Origin: Pseudomonadota bacterium
GTDB taxonomy: Bacteria; Pseudomonadota; Gammaproteobacteria; Xanthomonadales; Rhodanobacteraceae
NCBI GenBank assembly: GCA_018240565.1
Contig: JAFEFO010000040.1
Span: 1 to 36,999, forward strand
Length of the DNA stretch: 36,999 nt
Reading direction: 5' to 3'
Shown here: positions 22,895-32,174 of the stretch, one piece after another
Numbering within the stretch: position 1 is the stretch's first letter
Layout of the letters: each line of letters starts with the position of its first letter
Made by a program: the position numbers and the translations under genes
The notes under the pieces: model-generated
The model's database searches: none
Seen by the model: the letters and a program-made list of their open reading frames with translations, nothing else
Told to the model about the DNA's origin: nothing

Positions 22895-24934
22895 ATGAGC
22901 GTGACGACAGGCGCAGTGGGCGGTAAGGAACGGACAGGTGCCAATACCCTGCTCGTGGTGTTGCTGATAGCAGCGATCCTGGTGGCCGTGGTCGACTTCG
23001 GCTGGCTGACTTACAACGCATCGCAGGATGCCAAGGCCAGCGCCCTGGTCACCAAGGTCCAGGTGCTCTCGCAGCAATTGTCGACGCAAGCCAACACGGC
23101 GGCCGGCGGCAACATCGACGCGTTCAAGAGCCTTGAGCAGACGCGCAGTACCATCGACGACCTGCTCAACAAGCTCAGCAAGGGTGACAAGACGACCGGC
23201 ATGCAAGGCTATGGCAGCGTGTCGGGCGTGATGAACGAGATCAAGGAACTGGACAAGGCCTGGCAGCCGCTCAACACCAGCGCCACCAAGATCCTCGACT
23301 TCAAGGAACAGGTGCTCAATTCCGCCGCGGTCGCCGCCGACTTCAACTCCAAGATGCCGGTGCTCAATTCGCGCATGGACGAGGTGGTGAAGATCCTCAC
23401 CGACAAGAACGGTTCGCCCAGCCAGGTGATGATTTCCTCACGCGAGATGCTGCTTGCCGACCGCATGCAGCGTCGCGTGCAGACCATCGTGCAAGGTGGC
23501 GAAGAAGCGCAATCGGCCGCCGACGGCCTGCAGCGCGACGCGCAGTTCTATGGCGCGGTGCTGTCCGGCCTGATCAGCGGCAATCCGGACCTCAACATCC
23601 GTGCGATGGACAACCCGAATGCGCGCCAGATCCTGGGCGACATGAACAAGCAGTGGGAGGAACTCGTCGGCGATCCGGTCAAGAAGCTGCTCGATTCCGC
23701 CACGGCCCTGCAGGACGTGAAACAGGCCGCCGACCAGACCTCGATCGACTCGCAAACGATGTTGCTCAAGGCCGATCCGGTAGCCGTGCGCCTGGGTGAG
23801 CTGCAATCCCGGCGCGTGTTCCCGAACCTGCTGATTGGCGTGATTGCCGCGGCCGCGGCGATCTTCCTCGTCATCTTGTTGATTGCCAGCCAGATTCGCA
23901 GCCAGCGCCAGCGCTACCAGGTCACCGCGGAATTGAACCAGCGCAACCAGGAAGCCATTCTGCGCCTGCTCGATGAAATGGGCTCGCTGGCCGAAGGCGA
24001 CCTGACGGTGAAGGCGACCGTGACCGAAGACATCACCGGCGCGATCGCGGATTCCGTGAACTTTGCGGTCGAGGCGCTGCGCTCCCTGGTAACGACGATC
24101 AATGACACGGCCTTGCACGTGTCGACCTCGGCGCAGGAAACCCAGGCCACCGCCATGCACCTGGCCGAAGCCGCCGAGCACCAGGCGCAACAGATCACGT
24201 CCGCATCGGCCGCGATCAACGAAATCGCGGTGTCCATCGACGAGGTGTCGAAGAACTCGGCCGAGTCCGCCGACGTGGCGCAACGCTCGGTGCAGATCGC
24301 GTCGAAAGGCGCCGGCATCGTGCGTCAAACCATTGCCGGCATGGACTCGATCCGCGACCAGATCCAGGAAACCTCGAAGCGCATCAAGCGCCTGGGCGAA
24401 TCCTCGCAGGAAATCGGATCGATCGTCGAACTCATCAACGACATCGCCGAGCAGACCAACATTCTGGCCTTGAACGCCGCCATCCAGGCCGCGTCCGCCG
24501 GTGAAGCGGGCCGCGGCTTCGCGGTCGTCGCCGACGAAGTGCAACGACTGGCCGAACGCGCTTCCGGCGCCACGCGACGCATCGAAACGCTGGTGCAGAC
24601 GATTCAGGCCGATACCAACGAAGCGGTCTCGTCGATGGAACAGACCACGACCGAAGTGGTGGCCGGCGCGCGCCTGGCCGAGGACGCGGGCCTGGCCCTG
24701 GGCGAGATCGAAAAGGTGTCCAACGATCTGGCCGACCTGATTCAGAACATCTCCGAGGCGGCGCGCCAGCAGTCCGCCGCGGCGACCAACATCTCCGCCA
24801 CGATGAACGTGATTCAGGAAATCACCACGCAGACGTCGGTCGGTGCCAGCCAGACCGCGGAATCGATCGGCAACCTGGCGCAACTGGCCGCGGACCTGCG
24901 CCGTTCGGTGGCGGACTTCAAGTTGCCGGCGTGA
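22895..24934 (+). CDS. pilJ: Pilus chemoreceptor PilJ
   Basis: A 679-residue methyl-accepting chemotaxis protein. Two membrane helices (about 18-40 and 308-333) flank a periplasmic region of about 270 residues with a PilJ-type helical bundle. A linker with the [22 protein letters not shown] stretch split over about 365-385 leads to the signalling domain, whose tip ([20 protein letters not shown], about 522-541) binds PilI/ChpA. There is no C-terminal tethering pentapeptide; the protein ends ADFKLPA. The ATG at 22895 has AAGGGG upstream; a TTG six codons earlier is less likely. Confidence 0.96.
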   Translation: MSVTTGAVGGKERTGANTLLVVLLIAAILVAVVDFGWLTYNASQDAKASALVTKVQVLSQQLSTQANTAAGGNIDAFKSLEQTRSTIDDLLNKLSKGDKTTGMQGYGSVSGVMNEIKELDKAWQPLNTSATKILDFKEQVLNSAAVAADFNSKMPVLNSRMDEVVKILTDKNGSPSQVMISSREMLLADRMQRRVQTIVQGGEEAQSAADGLQRDAQFYGAVLSGLISGNPDLNIRAMDNPNARQILGDMNKQWEELVGDPVKKLLDSATALQDVKQAADQTSIDSQTMLLKADPVAVRLGELQSRRVFPNLLIGVIAAAAAIFLVILLIASQIRSQRQRYQVTAELNQRNQEAILRLLDEMGSLAEGDLTVKATVTEDITGAIADSVNFAVEALRSLVTTINDTALHVSTSAQETQATAMHLAEAAEHQAQQITSASAAINEIAVSIDEVSKNSAESADVAQRSVQIASKGAGIVRQTIAGMDSIRDQIQETSKRIKRLGESSQEIGSIVELINDIAEQTNILALNAAIQAASAGEAGRGFAVVADEVQRLAERASGATRRIETLVQTIQADTNEAVSSMEQTTTEVVAGARLAEDAGLALGEIEKVSNDLADLIQNISEAARQQSAAATNISATMNVIQEITTQTSVGASQTAESIGNLAQLAADLRRSVADFKLPA

Positions 24935-25012
24935 GGCTGGACTGAGCCGCAGGGGTGGCATCGATGAACGCGGGCCGCTGGTCGCAAATCGGGATGGAGG
25001 CTTGTATCGGGC

Positions 25013-25882
25013 ATGACGGCTGCCGCCGGGAACTGGTCGCCGCTGGCGTCCCTGCCAGGCATGGACGACAGCGAGTTCGAGCGCTGGGCGACTCTGCTCG
25101 AGCGGCGCACAGGCGTGGTCGTGCCGCTCAAGCGCAAGGCCTTCCTCGTGACCAGCGTGCGCGGTCGCATGCGCGAGACCGGGCATGCGGATTTCGCGGC
25201 GTATTTCCGCGATTTGCAGAAAGTTCCGGAAGGCACGATCGAGTGGACGACGCTGGTGGATCGCCTGACCGTGCACGAGACGCATTTTTTCCGGCACCCG
25301 CCATCGCTCGATCTGATTGCACGCCAGTGGTTGCCGCAAATGACCGCGGACCCGGCGCGCAGCGCGCTGCATGCCTGGAGCGTGGGTTGCTCCAGTGGCG
25401 AGGAGGCCTACACGCTGGCGATGGTGCTGGACATGCACCTGGCCGGACGCAGCGGCAAAACGTATTTTGGCGTGACGGCGACCGACGTGAGTCTGCCGGC
25501 TTTGGCCGTTGGTCGCGCCGGACTGTACCCGCGGCAGAAATTGGCCGAAATTGCGCAGGAGTATCGCAGCCGCTATTGCGAGGAACTGGACGCGGACACG
25601 TTTCGCATCCGCGAAGCCTTGCGCAAGCGGGTCGGCTTCGCCCAGTTCAACCTGCTCGATGCCGTGAGCGCGTCGATGAAGCGGCTGGACCTGATCTTCT
25701 GCCAGAACGTATTGATCTATTTCGCCCGCGAGCGGCGCCGCGAATTGCTGGCCACGCTCGCCAACCTGCTCAAGCCCGGCGGCCTGCTGGTGCTCGGGCC
25801 AGGGGAAGTGACGCAGTTCGCGCACGCCAGGCTCGCGCGCGTGGACAATCGCAATGTGCTGGCCTACCGGCGCACGAGTTGA
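25013..25882 (+). CDS. pilK: CheR-type methyltransferase PilK
   Basis: A 289-residue SAM-dependent enzyme that methylates receptor glutamates, presumably on PilJ. The N-terminal helical domain (about 17-80, FERWATLLERRTGVVVPLKR) precedes the Rossmann domain with LHAWSVGCSSGEEAYTLAM (SAM loop), HETHFFRHP, and DLIFCQNVLIYFARERRR, all typical of CheR. There is a 78-bp gap after pilJ; the ATG at 25013 was taken, and the ATG coding Met17 at 25061 is a shorter alternative. Confidence 0.93.
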   Translation: MTAAAGNWSPLASLPGMDDSEFERWATLLERRTGVVVPLKRKAFLVTSVRGRMRETGHADFAAYFRDLQKVPEGTIEWTTLVDRLTVHETHFFRHPPSLDLIARQWLPQMTADPARSALHAWSVGCSSGEEAYTLAMVLDMHLAGRSGKTYFGVTATDVSLPALAVGRAGLYPRQKLAEIAQEYRSRYCEELDADTFRIREALRKRVGFAQFNLLDAVSASMKRLDLIFCQNVLIYFARERRRELLATLANLLKPGGLLVLGPGEVTQFAHARLARVDNRNVLAYRRTS

Positions 25883-25892
25883 GAGAAAGACC

Positions 25893-28800
25893 ATGAAGCT
25901 GCAAGACGACAACATCGACTTCACCACGCTCAATTGGGTCAAGCAGGAGCTGGATGAAACCCTCAAGCAGGCGCGCCAGTCGCTGGAAGCCTATGTCGAG
26001 GATCCAGCCGACGCGAGCCTGATGCGTTTTTGTGCGACCTACCTGCACCAGGTGCAGGGCACCTTGCGCATGGTCGAGTTGTACGGCGCGGCGATGGTCG
26101 TGGAAGAAATGGAGCGTGTGGCCCTGGCCCTGCTCGATGGCCAGATCAAGGCCCGCGACGACAGCTACGGCGTGCTCATGCGCGGCATCGTGCAGTTGCC
26201 CGATTACCTGGAGCGCCTGCAGAGCGGGCACAAGGACATTCCCATCGTCCTGTTGCCGTTGCTCAACGACCTGCGCGCCACGCGCGGCGAAAAACTGCTG
26301 ACGGAATCGGTATTGTTCTCGCCGGATCTCTCCGCGCCCTTGCCGGCGGCCGCGAGCGGCGCCGTGCAAGCCACGCCCGAGCTGCAATTGAAGGCCGAGG
26401 CGGCGCGCCTGCGTTCGGCGTTCCAGTTGTCGTTGCTGCGCTGGATCCGTGACGACAATGCCGCCGAGCAACTCAAGCGCATGATCGATGTGCTCGACCG
26501 ACTGCGTGCGGCCTGCACGCAGGAAGACGCGCGTCGCCTGTGGTGGGTGTCCTCGGGCGTGCTCGAAGGCGTGGCCAGCGGCGCCGTCGAAGCCAACCCG
26601 GCGGTGAAACTGCTGTTTGGCAAGGTCGACCGCGAGATCAAGCGCCTGGTCGACGGTGGCGAGGCCGCCTTCCGCGTCGCGCCGCCGGCCGACCTGACCA
26701 AGAACCTGCTTTTCTACATCGCCCATGCCGGCGCCGGCGGCGAGCGTGCCGCGGCCATCCGTACCACCTACAAGCTCGATACCTTGTTGCCAAGCGAGAA
26801 GGAACTCGAACATGCCAAGGGTTCGATCTCCGGCCACAACCGCAGCCTGCTCGACACCGTTTCCGTGGCGATCAAGGACGATTTGTTGCGCGTGAAGGAA
26901 GCGCTCGACATCTTCCTGCGCGCGCAGAACCCTGATCCGACCGAGTTGATGGCGCAGGCCGACGTGCTCGATCGCGTCGGCGACACGCTCGGCATGTTGG
27001 GCCTCGGCGTGCCGCGGCGCGTGGTCACCGAACAACGCAAGATCGTCGAGGAGATGTCGAACAAGTCGCGTCCCGCCGACGAGGCAACCTTGCTCGACGT
27101 CGCCGGCGCATTGCTTTATGTCGAAGCCTCGCTCGACGACCACATCGATCGCCTCGGCGCCGATGCCGGCGCCGAAACCGGCACCGGACCCGGGCCACAG
27201 GGCCTGGAATTGCCCAAGGCCGAAGCGCGCAAGATCCTCGATGCACTGATGAAGGAGGCCACGGCCAACATCGCCCAGGCCAAGCTCGACATCGTCGCCT
27301 TCATCGAATCGCCGTGGGATCACGCCAAGGTCGAACCGATTCCGCCGCTGCTCGAGGAAATCGCCGGCGCCTTGCGCATCCTCGACCTGAACGACGCCGC
27401 GCAGTTGATGAAGGGCATCGTGCGCTTCATCCAGGTCGAACTGCTGCGCCATCGCCGCGTGCCGACCGCCGAGCAGATGGACAAGCTCGCCGATGCACTC
27501 GCATCGATCGAGTATTACCTCGAGGCCACGCGCGACCAGCGCGGCGGCCGCGACCGCATCCTCGACGTGACCCGGCAGAGCCTGACCGCGCTCGGCTATT
27601 GGCCGGTGCCGCCGGACGACGGTGGTGACGGCGATGGCATTCCGACCTTCGTGCCGCCGCCGCGCGACGTGCCGACAAGCCAGCCCGCGCATCCGCCCGC
27701 GTTCGAGGCGGCGCCAACCACGCCTGCCGCGGTCGCATTGGCCGACGCGCACCAGGGTGAGTATCCGCGGTGGGGTGAAGACCTTCCCGCGAGCGGCGAG
27801 GCGGGTTTGAAACCCGTGGCCGGCACGTTCGAGGATGCGGCGCAGATGCCGACGATCGAGCTGACCGGCGAGAGCATCGACGAATACATCGCGCGCATGG
27901 ACCGTGGTGAGGAATCCCCGGTTCCCGCCGCGCCGCCGCTCACACCGCCAGCGGCCGAAATCGAACCGGCGGTCGATATCGCGCCCGGCAAGGGACTGGA
28001 GGACCTCGTCGTCGGCGAGATGCCGGCCAGCGAGAATCACGCACACGATCTGGCCGGCTTGCGCCTGACCGAAACCCAGGCGACCGCGACGCCGGCGCCG
28101 AACGTGCGCTATGTCGAGATCGAGGAAGAAATCGAGGAAGAGGTCCCCGACGGCGATGGCGCGGTGACCGATGCCAGTTTCGCAGCGGTGCCGTCCGACG
28201 ACATCGACGAGGAAATCCGCGAAGTATTCGTCGAGGAAGTGCAGGACGAAATCGACAACCTCGGCCGATGCCTGCCGGCGTGGAAGGCCGACGTCAACGA
28301 TTTCGAGAAACTCAAGCCGATCCGCCGCTCATTCCATACGCTCAAGGGTTCCGGTCGCCTGGTCGGCGCGCTCGCGCTCGGCGAGTTCAGCTGGAAGATC
28401 GAGAACATGCTCAATCGCGTGCTCGACAAGACCATTCCGCCCGGCCAGCCGCCGCAGGCACTGGTCGAAACCGCGATCGCCACGCTTCCCGAATTGCTGC
28501 GCGCCTTGCGCGGCGAAGGCAACCCGACTTCCGACATCGCGCAGATCATGGCGGTCGCCGATCGCATCGCTGCCGGCGAAGATGCCTACGTGCGCAGCAG
28601 TGCCCCGTTGCGCATGAAGAAGGTCAAGCGCCTCGTCAAGCGCCTGGTACCGGTCGTCGAAGAGGTAGCGCCCGCGCCCTCGACCAGCATCGAATTGGAC
28701 GAAACGGTCGACCTGCACCACGCGTTCGAGGCCACGCCGGAAGAATTGGCGGCGCTCGCCGGTGGTGATTTTGACGAGCAGGCGGCCTTTGCCGCCGGTC

Positions 28801-31800
28801 CCTTGCCCAACGTCGATCCGGTCCTGTTCGACATACTCAAGAGCGAAGTCGCCGCGCACCTGGCGGCGATCGACGGTTTCCTCGCGCAGTGGCATGCCGC
28901 GCCGCCGCTTCCGGTCAGCGAGCCGCTGTTGCGCGCCGTGCACACGCTCAATGGCGCCATCGCCATGGTCGATATTCCCGCGATCACGCACGTGCTCGCG
29001 CCGCTGGAGGGCTACGTCAAGCGCGTGCGCGCGGACCATCGCGCACTCGATGCCGACGGTGCGGCTGCCTTGGCGGAAACCTCGGCGCTGGTGCGCGAGT
29101 GCATCGCTGCGCTGGAAATGCCGCATCCGCAGATGCCGGATTCGGACGCGCTCGCCGCGCGCATCGCCGATCTGCGCGATCGCCTGCCGGAACCGGAAAT
29201 GATGCATGTGCTGTTTTCCGATGCGCAGGTGCATCAAGCCCCGGAGCTCGCGGAAGCGGATGCGGAAGTCGCGGCGGCCGACGACGAAGCCGCCTTGCTC
29301 GCCGAACTCGGCCTGTCGGAAAGCCCGGCGCATGCGCTGGAACCGGTCGGCACGAGCACGCCGGTCGAGCCCGAAGAAGACGAAACCGCGCGCTGGTTGC
29401 GCGAGTTCGAGGCACAGTCGCATGCGGCGGTGGATCACGTCGTCGACGCAGCATCGGCCGCGCCAGTCGAAGAACCCGTTGCGCTCGAATCCGCGCCGGT
29501 GGAAGAACCCATCACGCTGGAAACCGCGCCGGTCGCCGGGATTCCCGAGGCGGTGGTCGAGACGCACGAAACCGAGCTGTTGTCGTTCGAGGATTTGCCC
29601 GCGCAACCCGAACCGGTCCAGCACGCCGTCACCGTCGACGCGGTGCCCGAACAACCCGTGGTCGTTGTCGAAACGCCTGCGGACGTGTCCGCACCAGCGC
29701 CTGTCGAAACACTGGCGTCGCTGCCGTCGCTGCCGGACGATCCGCAACCTGAAGGCAAGCTCGAACTGCCCGACCTCGACGAAGACCTGCTCGAAATCTT
29801 CGTGCAGGAAGGCGCCGACATCCTGGACCATTCCGACGGCTTGATGGCGCGCTTGCGTGAAGCGCCGCAGGACCGCGAGCTCATCACCGGCCTGCAACGC
29901 GACCTGCACACGCTCAAGGGCGGCGCGCGCATGGCGGGCCTCGCGCCGATCGGCGATCTGTCGCACGCGATGGAATCGCTGTTCGAAGCCATCAGCGACA
30001 ATCGCCGCGTCGTCGATCGGCTCACGGTGGAATCGCTCGAACGCGGTTTCGACCGTCTGCACGGTCTGGTGCAGCGCGTGTCGCGGCACCAGGCCATCGC
30101 CATGCCCGAACATGCGATCGCGCGCTTCGAGGGTCTGGTCTCCGGGGACTTGCCCGAACTTGCCGCGGCAACACCGATTTCGTCCGTGCCTGCGGTTGCA
30201 GTGGCTCCGGCCGCTTCCGCGCCGCAAGAGCAAGCCGTCCGGCCGACGCCGCCGCGCACTGCGCCGCGCGCGCTGCCCGCGATCGAAGACGAAGCGCAGC
30301 AGCACGCACCGCAGGAAATGATCCGCGTGCGTTCAGACCTGCTCGATTCGCTGGTCAACTACGCCGGCGAGGTGTCGATCTACCGTTCGCGCCTGGAACA
30401 GCAGATCTCGACCTTCCGCTTCAACCTGGTCGAGTTCGAAACCACCGTCAGCCGCTTGCGCGACCAGTTGCGCAAGCTGGAACTGGAAACCGAAGCGCAG
30501 ATCCTGTCGCGCTACCAGCGCGAGGCCGAATCCTCCGAATCCTCGTTCGATCCGCTCGAACTCGATCGCTTCAGCCAGTTGCAGCAGCTCTCGCGTGCGC
30601 TGGCCGAATCGGTATCCGACCTGGTCTCGATCCAGGGCTTGCTCGACGAGCTCACGCGCCAGTCCGAAACCCTGCTTTTGCAGCAGTCGCGCGTGTCCTC
30701 GGACCTGCAGGAGGGCCTCATGCGCACGCGCATGGTGCCGTTCGATTCGTTGGTGCCGAGCTTGCGCCGCACCATGCGCCAGGCCGCGCAGGAAGTGGGC
30801 AAGCGCGCGCAACTCAAGGTCGAAGGTGCGCAAGGCGAAATGGACCGCAACCTGCTCGAGCGCATGAAGGCGCCCTTCGAGCACATGCTGCGCAACGCGC
30901 TGGCGCACGGCATCGAATCGCCGGATGAGCGCGCCGCCGCCGGCAAGGCCGGCGAAGGCACGGTCGGCATCGCTGTCAGCCGCGAGGCAACGGAAGTGGT
31001 GCTGCGCGTGACCGACGACGGTCGCGGCATGGATCGCGACGCGATCCGGCGCAAGGCGATCGAACGCGGCCTGCTGAAACCGGATGTGCAATTGTCCGAC
31101 CGCGACCTGTACGGCTTCATCCTGGAAACCGGTTTTTCCACCGCCGAGCACGTGACCCAGCTCGCCGGCCGCGGCGTCGGCATGGACGTGGTGAACAACG
31201 AGATCAAGCAGCTCGGCGGTTCGCTCACCATCGATTCGGTGCGTGGCACCGGCAGCACCTTCACCATCCGCCTGCCGTTCACGCTGGCGGTGACGCAGGC
31301 GATCCTGGTGCGCCTCGGCGAGGCGACCTACGCGGTACCGATGTCCTCGGTGCAGGGCGTGGTGCGCATCGCCCACGACGACCTGGAGCGGCGCCTGGGC
31401 CAGCCCAACCCGGCGTACAACTATGCCGGCGAGGAATTCCTGATCTACGAATTGTCGCAACTGCTCAACGTGCCGGCCTCGCGCATCGCCGACGAGACTC
31501 AGTTGCCGCTGCTGATGACGCGCACCGGCGACCAGCGTGCCGCGGTGCGCATCGACAGCGTCATCGGCTCGCGCGAAATCGTGGTCAAGTCGGTCGGTCC
31601 GCAGATCAGCTCGATCCCGGGCATCTTCGGCGCGACGATCATGGGCGACGGTTCGGTCGTGATGATTCTCGACCTTGCCCCGCTGGTGCGCCGCCACGCC
31701 GCGTTGCGCCAGCGCGCCGAAGCCGGCGAGATGGCGATGCCGGCGGCCCCGGTCGCGGTGGAACCGGTACTGGAGCAGCGCGCGCATCCGCTGATCATGG

Positions 31801-32174
31801 TGGTGGACGATTCGATCACCATGCGCAAGGTCACCACGCGCGTGCTCGAGCGCAACGACATGGAAGTGGTCACGGCGAAGGACGGCCTGGACGCGGTCGA
31901 GAAGCTGCAGGACAAGGTTCCGGACGTGATGCTGCTCGACGTGGAAATGCCGCGCATGGACGGCTACGAGCTGGCCACCTACATGAAGAACGATCCGCGC
32001 CTGAAACAGGTGCCGATCATCATGATCACCTCGCGCACCGGTGAAAAACATCGCCAGCGCGCCTTCGAAATCGGCGTGGAGCGCTACCTCGGCAAGCCCT
32101 ACCAGGAAGCCGACCTGCTGCGCAACGTGCAGGAAAGCCTGAGCGCCAAGAATCCGGGAATGAGCCGTGCGTGA
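25893..32174 (+). CDS. chpA: Hybrid chemosensory histidine kinase ChpA (PilL)
   Basis: A 2093-residue CheA-like kinase. Seen in order: an N-terminal Hpt-like unit with His52 (LHQVQGTLRMVE); helical FimL/Hpt-like units to about 570 without a clear phospho-His; an acidic Pro/Ala linker; Hpt with His815 (FHTLKGSGRLVG); Hpt-like with His1017 (VHTLNGAIAMVD); another acidic linker; Hpt with His1339 (LHTLKGGARMAG); dimerisation and ATPase domains (Asn1668 in HMLRNALAHGIE, DDGRG from 1708); a CheW-like domain (about 1793-1935); and a receiver with Asp1972/1973 and acceptor Asp2016. P. aeruginosa ChpA, at about 2470 residues, has eight Hpt-type domains; this one is shorter. The ATG at 25893 follows pilK by 10 bp, and its end overlaps chpB by 8 bp. 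Confidence 0.96.
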   Translation: MKLQDDNIDFTTLNWVKQELDETLKQARQSLEAYVEDPADASLMRFCATYLHQVQGTLRMVELYGAAMVVEEMERVALALLDGQIKARDDSYGVLMRGIVQLPDYLERLQSGHKDIPIVLLPLLNDLRATRGEKLLTESVLFSPDLSAPLPAAASGAVQATPELQLKAEAARLRSAFQLSLLRWIRDDNAAEQLKRMIDVLDRLRAACTQEDARRLWWVSSGVLEGVASGAVEANPAVKLLFGKVDREIKRLVDGGEAAFRVAPPADLTKNLLFYIAHAGAGGERAAAIRTTYKLDTLLPSEKELEHAKGSISGHNRSLLDTVSVAIKDDLLRVKEALDIFLRAQNPDPTELMAQADVLDRVGDTLGMLGLGVPRRVVTEQRKIVEEMSNKSRPADEATLLDVAGALLYVEASLDDHIDRLGADAGAETGTGPGPQGLELPKAEARKILDALMKEATANIAQAKLDIVAFIESPWDHAKVEPIPPLLEEIAGALRILDLNDAAQLMKGIVRFIQVELLRHRRVPTAEQMDKLADALASIEYYLEATRDQRGGRDRILDVTRQSLTALGYWPVPPDDGGDGDGIPTFVPPPRDVPTSQPAHPPAFEAAPTTPAAVALADAHQGEYPRWGEDLPASGEAGLKPVAGTFEDAAQMPTIELTGESIDEYIARMDRGEESPVPAAPPLTPPAAEIEPAVDIAPGKGLEDLVVGEMPASENHAHDLAGLRLTETQATATPAPNVRYVEIEEEIEEEVPDGDGAVTDASFAAVPSDDIDEEIREVFVEEVQDEIDNLGRCLPAWKADVNDFEKLKPIRRSFHTLKGSGRLVGALALGEFSWKIENMLNRVLDKTIPPGQPPQALVETAIATLPELLRALRGEGNPTSDIAQIMAVADRIAAGEDAYVRSSAPLRMKKVKRLVKRLVPVVEEVAPAPSTSIELDETVDLHHAFEATPEELAALAGGDFDEQAAFAAGPLPNVDPVLFDILKSEVAAHLAAIDGFLAQWHAAPPLPVSEPLLRAVHTLNGAIAMVDIPAITHVLAPLEGYVKRVRADHRALDADGAAALAETSALVRECIAALEMPHPQMPDSDALAARIADLRDRLPEPEMMHVLFSDAQVHQAPELAEADAEVAAADDEAALLAELGLSESPAHALEPVGTSTPVEPEEDETARWLREFEAQSHAAVDHVVDAASAAPVEEPVALESAPVEEPITLETAPVAGIPEAVVETHETELLSFEDLPAQPEPVQHAVTVDAVPEQPVVVVETPADVSAPAPVETLASLPSLPDDPQPEGKLELPDLDEDLLEIFVQEGADILDHSDGLMARLREAPQDRELITGLQRDLHTLKGGARMAGLAPIGDLSHAMESLFEAISDNRRVVDRLTVESLERGFDRLHGLVQRVSRHQAIAMPEHAIARFEGLVSGDLPELAAATPISSVPAVAVAPAASAPQEQAVRPTPPRTAPRALPAIEDEAQQHAPQEMIRVRSDLLDSLVNYAGEVSIYRSRLEQQISTFRFNLVEFETTVSRLRDQLRKLELETEAQILSRYQREAESSESSFDPLELDRFSQLQQLSRALAESVSDLVSIQGLLDELTRQSETLLLQQSRVSSDLQEGLMRTRMVPFDSLVPSLRRTMRQAAQEVGKRAQLKVEGAQGEMDRNLLERMKAPFEHMLRNALAHGIESPDERAAAGKAGEGTVGIAVSREATEVVLRVTDDGRGMDRDAIRRKAIERGLLKPDVQLSDRDLYGFILETGFSTAEHVTQLAGRGVGMDVVNNEIKQLGGSLTIDSVRGTGSTFTIRLPFTLAVTQAILVRLGEATYAVPMSSVQGVVRIAHDDLERRLGQPNPAYNYAGEEFLIYELSQLLNVPASRIADETQLPLLMTRTGDQRAAVRIDSVIGSREIVVKSVGPQISSIPGIFGATIMGDGSVVMILDLAPLVRRHAALRQRAEAGEMAMPAAPVAVEPVLEQRAHPLIMVVDDSITMRKVTTRVLERNDMEVVTAKDGLDAVEKLQDKVPDVMLLDVEMPRMDGYELATYMKNDPRLKQVPIIMITSRTGEKHRQRAFEIGVERYLGKPYQEADLLRNVQESLSAKNPGMSRA

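Noticed and set aside
23438..25966. Long antisense open frame over pilJ and pilK
   Set aside because: Low-complexity Arg/His/Gly composition and no motif; the opposite strand encodes intact PilJ and PilK.
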